A DNA stretch of 64,000 nucleotides from NCBI GenBank assembly GCA_003290165.1, contig QNQO01005785.1:496001-560000 (forward strand), given 5' to 3'. Of this stretch, positions 10,673-21,344 are shown one piece after another; the stretch's first letter is position 1; each line of letters opens with the position of its first letter. The notes beneath the pieces were generated by a model. The model did not search any database. It was not told where the DNA came from and saw nothing but the letters and a program-made list of their open reading frames with translations. Source of the DNA: Berberis thunbergii. Its lineage: Eukaryota; Streptophyta; Magnoliopsida; Ranunculales; Berberidaceae. The position numbers and the translations under genes are program-made.

Positions 10673-11600
10673 TTAAAGTTGAAGAACCTTCTGCCAAGAT
10701 GGTCTGCTACTGATCTCATTCCACCATGCACTCACATGCTTCCTATCCCTTATCAAATAGTCCTTTCCTAACACATTCACCAAATAATGTGTGAAGGGAA
10801 GATGTGATAAGTCAGCCAAACTGAAGAAATCTCCAGCTAAGTATTTGGTCTTGGAGAGTCTCTCCTCATAAATATCCAACACCTTCCCAAGTTTCTCTTC
10901 ACTCTCTTCCACTACCTTCATGTCAACAGGTTTGCCCATTTTAGGGTAGAAAAGGAGCTGTAGTACTAGGCCATAAACGGGTTCTTGGTAGTTCTGCGCT
11001 TCAACCTCCAACCATTGCTCAACAACAGCCCTTTCTTCTATATCCTTGCCTAGTAGATTGGTACCCTGTGATTTGTACTTCTCTGCATAGTACCTCATGA
11101 TTGCTCTCGACTCTGTTCATAAAGTTCAAAAATTATCAAGTCACCATAAACATGCGTTAATTAATTGTTAAACATATGTTGAATTAATTTTTGGTAATAT
11201 GGGTTGTATTAGACATTTAATTATACTGGTTTAAGAGGCAGGCTAGAGAATTGATTTAATTTCTTAGCAAAAACAGAACACATGTTGAATTGATAACGTT
11301 GGAACAGACTACTTACCATAAAGAGTGAAGTCCCCATCTTGGATCACTGGTACCACTCCAAAGGGCTGTAGTTCAGATCAATATAGTACTTATTAGCTTT
11401 GACAAACAAAGTGATTGAGTGGACAACACAAAGAGTGGGTATTAAGTGAAAACCTGTAATTTCAGAAATTCTGGATTCTTTTGTTCCCCTTTGAGCAAAT
11501 CAACAGGTACAATCTCGAAGTCTATCTCCTTCTCAATCAAGCAAGCTAGAACTCTTCTTGATGCTGAAGCATAAGCTGGACCATGCACCTTCACCACCAT
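10673..11600 (-). CDS. GSTF: Glutathione S-transferase, phi class (three exons, intact)
   Basis: Exons are 11,600-11,454, 11,365-11,317 and 11,112-10,673, with GT-AG introns, giving 211 residues, the usual phi-class size and intron pattern. Exon 1 encodes the start of the thioredoxin fold (MVVKVHGPAYASASRRVLAC). The serines at about 12-14 lie where the phi-class catalytic Ser activates glutathione. Exon 2 encodes PFGVVPVIQDGDF, the glutathione-binding cis-Pro region. Exon 3 opens with the ESRAI signature (residues 66-70) and supplies the helical C-terminal substrate domain, ending SWQKVLQL. The enzyme conjugates glutathione to electrophiles or binds flavonoid-type ligands in the cytosol. No stops or frameshifts are seen. 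A fragment of a paralogue lies at 1,903-1,984. Confidence 0.92.
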
Positions 11601-11680
11601 CTTAGTGTGTTCGAAGAAATTAAACCAGACGGGCAGAGTAGAGAGCGTGGATTAAGAGAATGGTTTGAGAAAATGGAGGT

Positions 11681-11690
11681 TCTTATAGGA
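11681..11690 (-). promoter_or_regulatory. Probable TATA box of the GST gene
   Basis: TCCTATAAGA on the minus strand lies about 85 bp before the GST start codon. A G-box core (CACGTG, within atcacgtggg) lies about 75 bp further upstream near 11,765. Both fit a stress-responsive plant promoter but are read by eye only. Confidence 0.5.
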
Positions 11691-11970
11691 GACTGCATGG
11701 TTGAATTTAATGAGCCCACCCAGACCCAGGCAAGGCGTGAAAGAGTAAGGGCGGGAAGCGAGCATCACGTGGGAATTTTATACAGTTTCAGTTCTCCCTG
11801 CTCTACATTTCTCGTGTTTCAAGGTCATCACTCATCACATCCTCTTTCAAGACAGCTACGTGAGAACACGACGGTCATGCCCTTCCTAATGATAACTAAA
11901 ATTGTGATTTTCATGGTCATGTGTTCCCAAGGTGTTTCATTTGCAATCTAGATTAAATAATAATAATAAT

Positions 11971-12571
11971 TGATGCTTTCAAATCTATTCCTCTTGATTT
12001 TTTAACTCTAAAATGAAAAGCAGTGAATTAAGAATCACTGTTGTGGTGGTCGAAAGTACTCCTATGATAATAAAGTCAGGTGACTGAGTAAGGATGGATG
12101 TAGACTAAAAAAATGGGGTTGCACGTACACACCTTTTTCATCCCTTTTGTCCACCTTATATAGCGAGTATTTCACTCCTTCGTTGACTCTATCGTCGAGG
12201 GCGTGACAGAGCGAGAAGATCTCACTCAGGATCTTACCCGTCTATGATTGAGTCTCCTTTGGCATTTGGCTCTTTTTGGGATCCAATACTTGATTGGATC
12301 AAGAGTTGTGCAAATGGATCTTAGGCTTGTGACAGCTCAAAGATCTATGTTTAGGCCTTTTATTGTCCTGGGCCAAGCTCCAAGATTTGCACCACGTTGG
12401 GCTCGTGTAATTTAGTCCTGGGCGTCTAACTTACTGGCTAAACAATGATGAGGTTGAGCCTGGGATCGATCAGGTTTGGGCATGTTTTTTATACCAGACT
12501 GAGACCCTTCTGTATTAGGATTGACATGTGCCACGTGTATGGTTGCGATCAGATGAGTGTTTGATGTCTCA
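11971..12571 (-). repeat. 3' LTR of Tat-like element 1
   Basis: On the minus strand it begins TGAGACATCAAA, homologous to TGATACATCAAA at the start of the LTR at 28,534, and ends GCATCA. A polypurine tract (aactagggagag, 12,580-12,591) precedes it, matching the tract before the other LTR. CTATATAAGG near 12,155-12,165 is a likely TATA box. Directly outside the LTR is an AAT microsatellite (11,956-11,970). Confidence 0.65.
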
Positions 12572-12737
12572 TTAGTTACTCTCCCTAGTTAGTGGGGCTA
12601 CGTAGAGGGCCACTAATTGACTGATTGTCGAGGCCTATGTGACGCCATGATGACATATTTTGGCGCCTTTTTTGTTTCAGCTTTGCAATTAATGCTTATG
12701 CAGGGGTTACGTGATTACTTATCCCATACATCAAGCC

Positions 12738-12745
12738 TATATAAA
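12738..12745 (+). promoter_or_regulatory. TATA box of the antisense gene in Tat-like element 1
   Basis: TATATAAA lies 108 bp upstream of the ATG at 12,846. The sister element has TATAAAA 110 bp before its antisense ATG. This conserved spacing suggests a dedicated promoter reading toward the element's interior, opposite to gag. Confidence 0.55.
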
Positions 12746-12845
12746 CCTGATTGGAGGGAGTTTTATCTTTTTACCTTCTGGAGTTTCCTTCTGTTATCTG
12801 TTTTTCACTTTTTTAGTTGAATCAAGCACGAACCTTCGTTTAATC

Positions 12846-15269
12846 ATGTATGTGCAACCTTATTTCTCACGTCAACGACATGCAGCTTGTCTTGCTTTCT
12901 TTAGAGGGCGCTGAGAGGTCAGAGGAAGATTTGGCCGACCTCCGTTGATGGTTTAAAATTCCTGATGATTTGAGATTGTCGCTCTTTGCGAAAGGCGAGT
13001 CCCAAACTGTTTTGAGGGAGGGTAAATTTGCATGTATAATGCCATGTTTAAGGTTGGCTTGCACTTCCCTGTTTTTTATGTCATTTGGCATTTTCTATCC
13101 TATCAGGGTATTGCACCACTCCAGATAACATCGTGGGTGGAGGATATTGATTGCCACTCTGATTAGGGTAGAAGATGTCGAGCTCCATCTATCGACTAAA
13201 CTACTTCATTCACTGACTTCTATCAATATGAATAAACACGGTATTTGCTTCCTGCTGAAACCCTCTAGTTTGGATGGTCGTTTAAATGACACGAAAGAGT
13301 GGCAGCGATATATTTTTTGCTTCTCTGAAGTCTGGGTACTTTACCCATGATGGTCAGTTGATCTTCTGTAGCTTCAGGGATCTCAATAAGTTTACTACCT
13401 TTTTCTTTTTAATATAGTGTATGTTGTTTTCTGACTTGTCCCTTGTCTCCAATTTAGGGGGCATGACCCTGTTGTTCTTTATCCTGAGGAGGAAAAAGTA
13501 AAGGTTGATTTCCTTGCTCTGCCGCCAATGCCTATTTCAGACGTTCTCCAACTAGGGAATATCAAGCGGGTTAGTTTGTTCTCCAATGAGACTAGCAATG
13601 TGGGGTGGACTTTGACCGCTCCCACATTCTTCTTCTAATGTTAATGTACAAGCATTTGGATCGCAGAAAAAGAAAGTGGTGAGGATGTTTGGTCCGCCCA
13701 AAGGAAAGCTCTAGAAGGACAATTTTTTCCCCTCCCGACGATAAAAAAAAATCAAGGTGGGAAACCATTCGGCTACTTCTGTCGCATTTTGTAATGCCCA
13801 GGAGAAGGATCTTGTGGACCTGACCGTCGTTAAAGAAGAGTCGCCAAGGGACTCCATTGCCGCCAACCAAGGAATGGAGCAGCTTGCCTTGGAGAGTGTT
13901 TCCCTTTATTCATCTGTGGGTTTGACTATCGTGGTGGAGCATCATGTCCTAGAAATCATTGCTCATGATCCGTCTGTGGATCCGAAGATCCGGAATGAGA
14001 GGGAGATCCGGTCATCCTCGGCGTGTAGTGTTGGTATACAGACTAAACTATTGTCCCATCGCCCATCTCCCCATCTAGACCCTCGATTTCGCTCGGTTGT
14101 ACCATCTTCCACTGCTGACAGGGGGAAGCAGGTTGTTAAGTCTCCTCCTCTTACATAAGTTGCAAGAGGAAGAATGAGATTGGTTCCTGATCCCGACACT
14201 ACGCACCGATGTCGAAGTTAGTTCTCGTGCTTCAGCCTCTACCCTTCTCGGTTCTGTTAGGCAGCACGCGTGGCACCCGAAGGTGGATCATAAGACTGGT
14301 TCCATTCAGCTTTTGAAGAAGTGGTTTTCTTGGCTGGCTGACCAAGTGTTGTTGGAAGAGGTGACCGTGTGGGATTACCTTAATAGAGGGAAAGCATTTA
14401 ATGCTGGTAAGTTAGCTACTATCTTATTATCCCTTGATTTTCTGCCATACTTATTATTCATAAACCTGTACATGTTTTCTAATCAGGGGATGACTCACTT
14501 AACCCACGCTGGTATGGTGGGTACTAAAGTGGAGCACGCGTGCGACAGACTATGTGCCTTAGAAAAGATGTTTGCTGAGCAGTATTTACAGCTCTCAGAT
14601 GCCCCTAGTAAGGCAAATTTGCTGGAAAAACAGTTAGCTGCTCAGTCAAATCTGGATATTCAACTAGGTGATGCCCAGGAGAACTTGAACAACATGATGG
14701 CTGCTTAATCGAACTTAGAATCTTAGTTGAAGAAAGTCCAAGAGAGTCTGTACGAGGCCTAGGCTGCCCAAGCCAATCTGTCGGCAGAGCTGAAAGATGC
14801 CCAAGATAGTCGGGACAAGGCAGTAGCTGAGTAGATAGTGTTTGCTGACTGACTGGTGTGTGCTATGAGATCTTCTACTAAAGCTCAAAACGCTCTAGAC
14901 AGTAAACGCGTTGAGACAATTTGTCAAAAGGGTCTTCATGAGGCCCTCAAAGCGCGACCCTCCAAGCTCAACCAAGATTTGGATTATGAGCGTACAAGAC
15001 TAATTGAGGCTGACCGCAGGCTAGCAAATTCTGAAAGTAACCTGGCTAGGGAAATCAATGAGCTAACCGACTTAAAAGCACGGTGGAAGTCTAGGGAGAA
15101 TGAGCTCCTTGAGGCTACCAATGTTGCTAAGTTCAGTAAGATTGCTGCCGGGAGCTTGGAGCTATCGAACTTCATTGAACAAGATCATGAGTATTGGGAC
15201 CTTTCAGCTTACAAGCAGTTGGTCTATACTCACTTTGAAGAGGCGGGCGACTCTTCCTCCTCTCCGTAG
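12846..15269 (+). pseudogene. Antisense gene of Tat-like element 1 ('putative gypsy-type transposon' family, Transposase_28-like)
   Basis: After the ATG at 12,846 come broken frames. One has an N-terminal domain with WFKIPDDLRLSLFAKGE (about 12,945). Then comes a region rich in low-complexity linker (13,757-14,158). After that comes a helical part with QGMTHLTHAGMVG (about 14,490) and long coiled-coil-like Glu/Leu/Lys-rich stretches (LEKQLAAQSNLD; frame 14,856-15,269). A GT-AG intron of 80 bp is likely at 14,407-14,486. The same domain order occurs on the opposite strand of the sister element. The protein's role is unknown; such antisense ORFs are recurrent in Tat-group elements. Stops at several places make this copy a pseudogene. 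Confidence 0.6.
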
Positions 15270-15559
15270 GGTGGCCTTGAAGCCAACACGAGTGCCACAA
15301 AAAGGCCGCCAACCTTGATATTTCAGAGCCTGCCACTGACCCTGCCATTCACGAAGTTGTTTCTGATCTTGTTATTCAAGAGATAGCGCTTGATTCTACT
15401 CGACCTGACCCTGCTGCAAGAGCGGTGTTTTGTACAAAAATATTCTATCAATACTAAGTTTTGCTTTATTTGTCTTGTGTTTATGTTATAACTATCGTAT
15501 TCACCATTTTTTTATTTTTGTTTAGATTAGGCTGAATTAAACTCATGTGATATGAATAC

Positions 15560-16344
15560 TTTAAGATTGAGTTTAGGTAGTCATGTCCCAAGTAAGGCTT
15601 AGTTTGAACCGGAGCACTTTTTTAACTTGAATGGGCCATAACTTGGTGATAATGCTGACTAAACCATTAGGAAGGCTTACGTTGCAGAGTAGTCACCTTT
15701 ACTTGAGCAGATCAGATTCTCATAGCGATATAAGCTTCATCTCACATAGGAATTAAACTTGTGTAGAAGTTGTCTATGTCTAGGTAACTAGACTCCCATA
15801 ACGAACTCCAACCCAGTGTAGAAGTTAGGGTGTGGAGAACCCATATTTGTCCGAATGGACTAGATTTCCATAATAAATATGTGGGCTCAATCCCAAAGAG
15901 GAGTCAAGTTGTGGATAAGTCGTTTCTGCCCAACTAGACTAGACTTCTTCTATGGACCTAATCCTAAACAGGAGTTATCCTGAAAAGGAGTTGAGTTGGG
16001 GATAAGTCATTTCCACCCAATCGGACTAGACTTCACTATAAACCCTAATCTTGAACAGAAGTTAGGTTATAGAGAAATTTTTCTGCCCGAATGGATTAGA
16101 TTTATGTACCATGTATATGGGCTCAATCATGAAGAGGAGTTGAGATGAGGTGAAGTCATATCTGCCCGACTGAGCTAGACTTCATTGAAGGACCTTATCC
16201 TGAATATGAGTTAGGCTATGTAGAAATTGTCTTTGTCCAAATGGACTAGATTTATGTACCATGTATATGGCCTCGATCATGAAGAGGAGTTGAGTTGAGG
16301 TGAAGTCGTTTATGCCCAATCAGACTAGACTTCTGTCAAGTGGA
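15560..16344. repeat. Degenerate repeats (spacing about 150 bp) flanking the 84-bp array
   Basis: Phrases such as gactagactt, aagaggagttgag and ccatgtatatgg recur. The copies at 16,110 and 16,260 are 150 bp apart; others are irregular. This looks like an older, diverged tandem region grading into the regular 84-bp array. Confidence 0.55.
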
Positions 16345-17190
16345 CTAGGTTACTTATGCAGTGAGTTGTTGCCATCCTAAATAGGACTAAACTCGGCCAT
16401 TGTGTGTCATCTTGGTCCCTTAGATGGACTAAATCATTGGTGAGTTGTCGTCATCCTGAATAGGAGTAGATCGGCTGCTATGCGCCATCTTGGACCCTTA
16501 GACGGACTAGTCACTTATGCGGCAAGTTGTTGACATCTTTAATAAGACTAGACTTGGTCGTTGTGTGCCATCTTGGTCCCTTATGCGGACTAGGTCACTT
16601 ATGCCGTGAGTTACTGTCATCCTAAATAGGACTAGACTCGGCCGGTGTGCGCCCTCTTGGTTTTTTACATGGACTAGGTCACTTATGCAGCGAGTTGTCG
16701 TCATCCGAAATAGGATTAGACTTGGCCGTTGTGCATGGACTAGGTCACTTATGTGGCGAGTTGTCGTCATCCTAAATAGGATTAAACTCGGCCGTTGTGC
16801 GTCATCTTGGTCCCTTAGACAAACTAGGTCACTTATGCATCGAGTCGTCATCATCATCAATAAGACAAGACTCAGCCATTGTGCGCCATCTAGGTCCCTT
16901 AGACGGAGTAGGTCACTTATGCAGTGAGTCATTGTTATCCTCAATAGGATTAGACTTGGTTGTTGTGCACCATCTTGGTCCCTTAAACAGACTAGGTCAC
17001 TTATGCAACGAGTCGCCATCATCCTCAATAAGACTAGACTCGACCGCTGTGTGCCATCTTGGTCCCTTAGACGAACTAGGTCACTTATGCGGCGAGTCAT
17101 CATCATCCTGAATAGGACTAGACTTGAGTGTTGTGCACCATCTTGGTACTTTAAACGGACTAGGTCAGTTATGCGGCGAGTTGTTGTCAT
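16345..17190. repeat. 84-bp minisatellite, left part
   Basis: The marker tcacttatgc recurs at 16,511, 16,595, 16,679, 16,745, 16,829, 16,913, 16,997, 17,081 and 17,165: steps of exactly 84 bp with one 66-bp step. 84 is a multiple of three, and a minus-strand frame of 227 codons (17,190-16,507) stays open through it, giving a 28-residue repeat. The frame runs in the retrotransposon's sense direction, but coding use is unproven. Confidence 0.9.
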
Positions 17191-18593
17191 TAGGGGTGGG
17201 CACGGTCCGGATCGGTTCTAAAATTTTAGGAACCTGACTTGAACCGTTCAAATTTAATGAATCCGGTCCGGTCCGGATTCCCTCATTTTGAACATTGGGA
17301 CCAAACCTAACTCGAATCGTTTGGAACGGTCTGGTTCCTATGGTTCCAAATGGTTTCAGAGTGCACATCAATTTATTAGTAATGTGCATTTTGAAAAAAT
17401 AAATTAGTCGTGCAAGGGTTCGCCCAGATTATTCAAACATGTAATGATCGTTTTGATGACACAGCCCAAATTTTAATCGAGTTTATTTCTTTTATATCCA
17501 GTTCCATACTATACTAGACTATGGTCTAGGAGTTTTTGTTGAGTTCTGTTTTGGGGTTTGAATTGACTTACCCTAAATTACACTCCATAATAAGCCAAGT
17601 AAAAGTGTTATATTGTATTGAAGTGGGAATTAAATTAATAGCAACGAGTTGAATTGAGTTGAGCTTTGGTTTGCAGCTGAAAATCGTTAGATGAGTGTTG
17701 GGTACAAAATAGGAATAAAGTGTTATATTATATGGATTGTTTGTTAGGTTACCAACATATTAAATAGCTACACTAAAATTTTCAAAGTTTCACATTAAAA
17801 ACCAACCGAAGTTTGAGTAAAATTGAAATTGGAACCGTGTCACTGATAGGATAAAACAAGCAAAGCAATTGAGCGAATAAGAAGAAGAAGAAGAAAAAAA
17901 AAGTAAGACGTACTCGGCGAGGTCGCTCAAGTGGAGTTAGAAGCAAAAGAGAAATGGGGATGCCTTGGGGATGATCATTTGTATTGGAAACTCTGTAGAG
18001 CTCCAGATCAGCCAAGCTGAACTCATTTCTTATCAGGTACCTCCTCAAGGGCATTTCTTTTTTTTCTGCTTTTACTTTCAATCTCAAAACCCCTAATTTC
18101 TTTTTTCGTTCTTCTTCTTGTGTTCTTTTTCAGGTGGGTTTTTGGTTCTCCTCCACCACCACCACCAATAAAGCTCTCTCTCTGTAATTAAATAATTTCT
18201 ACTTTATTTTACGAAAAGAGAGAGAGGTTGAAAGAAGAAGAGTCGATACAGAGAGAGGGAGATGAAGAATGAAGAATGAAGATTGTACCTGATAGGTCTC
18301 CTTCTTCGTTGGACAACTGTTGTCTCATTCTCTGGGCTATGACTGCAGAAGGAATAAAAAACTTTAGGGTTGAAGAGAATGAAGTAATAAAAAATTGAAA
18401 AATAATATATCTTTTTAATCAAACGGGTCAGAACCGAACCATTTGATTTCAGACTTTTGGAACCGGACTCGATCTGCTCTATTATGGATCCGAACCGTTA
18501 CCTAATTTACATTTTAAAGAGCTGGACCATTTTGCTCCAAATGTTCTGGTTCGGTTTGAACCCGCAATTCCTCAACCCATTTGCCCACTCCTA
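17191..18593. mobile_element. hAT-type DNA element inserted in the 84-bp array, carrying a SCAR-like gene fragment
   Basis: Ends are TAGGGGTGGGCA (17,191) and the inverted TAGGAGTGGGCA (18,593). The flanks gttgtcat (17,183-17,190) and gtcgtcat (18,594-18,601) form an 8-bp duplication with one mismatch; 8 bp and a TAGGG start are hAT traits. The repeat array resumes on both sides. No transposase is visible, so it is non-autonomous (1,403 bp). Confidence 0.75.
17930..18054 (-). pseudogene. Captured N-terminal fragment of a SCAR/WAVE gene inside the hAT element
   Basis: On the minus strand the ATG at 18,054 opens MPLRRYLIRNEFSLAD followed by LELYR, which matches the start of plant SCAR proteins (MPL.RY.IRNE...AD.ELY), subunits of the WAVE complex that activates ARP2/3. 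After about 25-30 codons the similarity ends and the frame runs into low-complexity sequence. The pyrimidine-rich DNA upstream (18,060-18,300) looks like a captured 5' UTR. The SCAR identification rests on memory of the family N-terminus. Confidence 0.6.
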
Positions 18594-18870
18594 GTCGTCA
18601 TCCTCAATAGGACTAGACTCAGCCGTAGTGCACCATCTTGGTCTCATTGGACAAACTAGGTCACTTATGCGACAAGTTTTCGTCATCCTGAATATAACTA
18701 GACTTGGTTGTTGTGCGCCATGTTGGTCCTTTAGAAAAACTAAATCACTTATGCAACGAGTTGTTGTCATCCTGAATAGGACTAGAATCGGCCATTGTGC
18801 ACCATTTTGGTCCTCTAGTCGGATTAGGTCATTCAAGCGTGGTGAGTCATCACAAGATTGGACTCGGTCC
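18594..18870. repeat. 84-bp minisatellite, right part
   Basis: Units resume directly after the hAT target duplication: ggtcacttatgcg near 18,658, aaatcacttatgc near 18,743 and a diverged unit near 18,828. This shows that the array pre-dates the insertion. Confidence 0.8.
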
Positions 18871-18999
18871 GTTTTGCACCATCGTGGTCCGCATGATATG
18901 GCCAAGTTTGCCCCTATACAGAGTTGAGTATGAAATGACATCATTTTTAAATAGAGTAATTTTATTGATAATTCTTCTCTAAATGTTCTACATGATACT

Positions 19000-20460
19000 C
19001 TCTCTACTCGGGCTCCCCGACCAGTAAGTTCTTGGCATGTTGATCTTTCTCTAGGAGGCTTAGGCCGAAATGGCTATTTGCCTTACTATTTCATTGTCGT
19101 GTAGTGGCACTCTTTTGCGGTTGATTGATCTCCTATGATAGTCCATGACTTATATTGGCGAGGTACTTGAGAAATTAGTGCCCAATAGAAACCATTTCTC
19201 CCTACTGGTGGAGCCAAAACATGCCTAAAATCACATTGTATGTAGAGGGGGCGTTTACGATAATGAATTTGGTTATTAGAATCCTTCTCAGGTCCGACTC
19301 TCTTGTTACCACAGGTAGTCTGATGCTCCTCACTAATAACATCGCGCGCCACTGAAGGCGAACACGACGTGCTTGTGTGGCTTCAATTTTTTCTCCCTTA
19401 GCTGCATCATGCGCAACGCCTCCATGGACCAGACATTGGTTGACCTCACCATATTTACTAGTGATCTTTTCACGCACCATTTTGCTATCCAGATTGTGAT
19501 TATCATGGCGTCATTATGCGGGGAGTGGACCCCTTGCATGTCTTGTTCTGTAAATGTCATATCCGAGATCGGACGTTCTATTTGGGCATGGTAGATAGGG
19601 CTGTCTCCGTAGTGAAAACCTATCCACGGCTCTCAGACTGTTCTTTTCCTTGATTGTTGGACCGTCCTAGTCCGTTGTGTAGGACATAGATAATGTTTGT
19701 GGTCTTTTGGCCTATGGTGCATGCTACTCCTTTTTATACACTTGGGGTTGCTTCTCATTGGAACTCACGAATTCCTTGAGCCTCCTCTTTTGAGCCGAGT
19801 ACTCAACCTCGTTCTTGAGACTTTTGCATTCCTAAGTAATATGACCGTGATCTTTGTGATAAGAACAATATTTGTTCTTATAGTGTTTCGACGGGTCACT
19901 CGCTTAGAAGGCCATTTGATGTCCTTCTAGCTCTTCATGGTGGAGATGATCTTGGACAGACTAGTGTTGAGTGGGGTGTAGACGTGGTACTTGGAATTGA
20001 CGTAGATGGTGACCATGTCAGGTTTCGCCTTGTCAAAATTGACCCTATTGGCGTTTTGCCTCTTCTTGGATCTATCTTTCTTCTCGCACCTCTTTTTATC
20101 CTCCTTGTCCTGGGTCTTGAAGGATTGTTTGGCTTCATTCTTGCCTTCTTTCTTGACTGCAATAACTTTTCAATAACTCTGCCATATCTTTCGGAGGCTC
20201 CTAAGTGAGGAAGTTGTAAAACTGAACCCCTTGGAGGCTAGAAGTGAAGGCAGTGATAGATGTGTCATTACTGCAACTGTCGATCAGAGTCAGCTCATTG
20301 TTGAAACTAGTGACATACTTTTTTGGAGACACATCCGTAGGGTATGCAGATACCTACGATGTGAGACACTTACGTAGAAATTTTTTGGTTTCAACTTTCT
20401 ATTTGATTGCCATACCTAGGAGGCATGCATGATTACTATATTGTCTTTGTTTTCATCGCT
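19000..20460 (-). pseudogene. gag end and aspartic-protease-like segment of Tat-like element 1
   Basis: Minus-strand pieces include YTPLNTSLSKI (about 19,970), a knuckle-like stretch with HKDHGHIT (about 19,850), and a protease-domain segment (19,560-19,202) with FTEQDMQGVHSPHNDA and NAPSTYNVILGMFWL. It closes with GDQSTAKECHY (about 19,110), a Tat-type motif following the protease. The catalytic Asp-Ser/Thr-Gly is replaced by NMVRST. Frames shift repeatedly and RT never follows. Confidence 0.6.
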
Positions 20461-20485
20461 TGATATTTACCATGTTTGAATCACC

Positions 20486-21126
20486 TGTAATGACCAGCAT
20501 ATTTCGTAAACTTGTAGTTATTGTTGAATCTGAAATGCTTGTGTTGGTGCTTGAACTTAGAAATATTATCCTTAGAGACACGGTGTGATTTCGACTTTAG
20601 AACCTATATAGGGACATCTTTTCCATTCTATTGATCATGCATCTAGGATTACTCACTTATCCATTATTGTGTGGCATGAATTTTCCCTGTATATTATTCT
20701 ATTATGTGTATTTAGCTTGCTCGCACCAGCTAGCTTTGTGCGCTATTGACCCCGCATGGGGTGTGCTTTTATTAGAGTGCAGGTAGTGTTGGCATTCCTG
20801 CTGATCGTGGCGCTTAGGCTCAGTTTTCCGTTGTATGTTTTGTGATGTTTGGTCGTGTCCACCCTGTATGGGTATGTTTTGCTTCCTCTGTATTATCTGG
20901 TTAATTACTAGATGTTTGTATATATTGTTTTTGTTGCTATGACTCTGACGGGGCGAATCGTATACTCTTATTTTGTTCAAATTTTATCGTAGTTTTTATT
21001 TTCGTTTGATTATCGTTTCAAGAATGTGTTATATTATGATGTTGTGGCCGGTTACGATCCGCCTGTATTACGGATTAGTTCACGCATCGGCACGCTGCGA
21101 TTTCAGTGGCGGGTCTGGGTGTGACA
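20486..21126 (+). repeat. LTR of a truncated Ty3-type element
   Basis: It starts TGTAATGACC and ends TGTGACA. It is followed at once by a tRNA-Met primer-binding site, which fixes the 3' border. It has the usual T-rich U3/U5 composition and no coding capacity. It cuts off the gag end of the Tat-like element on its left. Confidence 0.6.
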
Positions 21127-21131
21127 GAGCT

Positions 21132-21144
21132 TGGTATCAGAGCC
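21132..21144 (+). promoter_or_regulatory. Primer-binding site (initiator tRNA-Met type)
   Basis: TGGTATCAGAGCC lies five bases past the LTR end. It is the canonical complement of the plant initiator tRNA-Met 3' end used by many LTR elements. Confidence 0.8.
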
Positions 21145-21276
21145 ATTATTTACCGGTTCACATAGAACATCATCGTATGCCACTTTCTTGAGTGAAATGG
21201 GTAGAGGAGTTAGGATTTTTGTTGTGTTGTTTGTTGTTTTGTATGTGTATTTTTTTTATGTAGAGGGAGTGTGGTG

Positions 21277-21342
21277 ATGGCACGTGGTAAGAGAACCCAG
21301 GGTGAGGGATCCGACACTGTTGGAGAGGATGCCTGCCAGTAG
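21277..21342 (+). pseudogene. gag start of the truncated Ty3-type element
   Basis: ATG at 21,277 opens MARGKRTQGEG and the frame ends after 21 codons. Just beyond, the sequence changes to LTR-like DNA of the opposite orientation. Confidence 0.4.
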
Positions 21343-21344
21343 GA

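Larger units (their letters stand above)
11971..20485 (-). mobile_element. Tat-like Ty3 retrotransposon 1 (pol-less, 5'-truncated)
   Basis: Minus-strand order is gag end with knuckle (about 20,460-19,700), aspartic-protease-like segment (19,560-19,090), tandem repeats (18,870-15,560), an antisense gene on the plus strand (12,846-15,270), polypurine tract and 3' LTR (12,571-11,971). RT, RNase H and integrase are absent. The 5' LTR is missing; the gag side ends at another LTR at 20,486. A hAT-type element (17,191-18,593) interrupts the array. Antisense genes and 3' tandem repeats are established traits of the Tat/Ogre/Retand group. Confidence 0.7.

Noticed and set aside
11583..11951. A plus-strand ORF of 122 codons over the GST start and promoter
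   Set aside because: It is antisense to GST exon 1 and promoter and shows no domain.
16507..17190. A 227-codon minus-strand protein with 28-residue repeats
   Set aside because: The frame is open only because the 84-bp repeat is a multiple of three; no start context, homology or codon bias could be shown.
15560..18870. CRISPR-like array
   Set aside because: Units are contiguous tandem copies without unique spacers, in a plant nuclear context.
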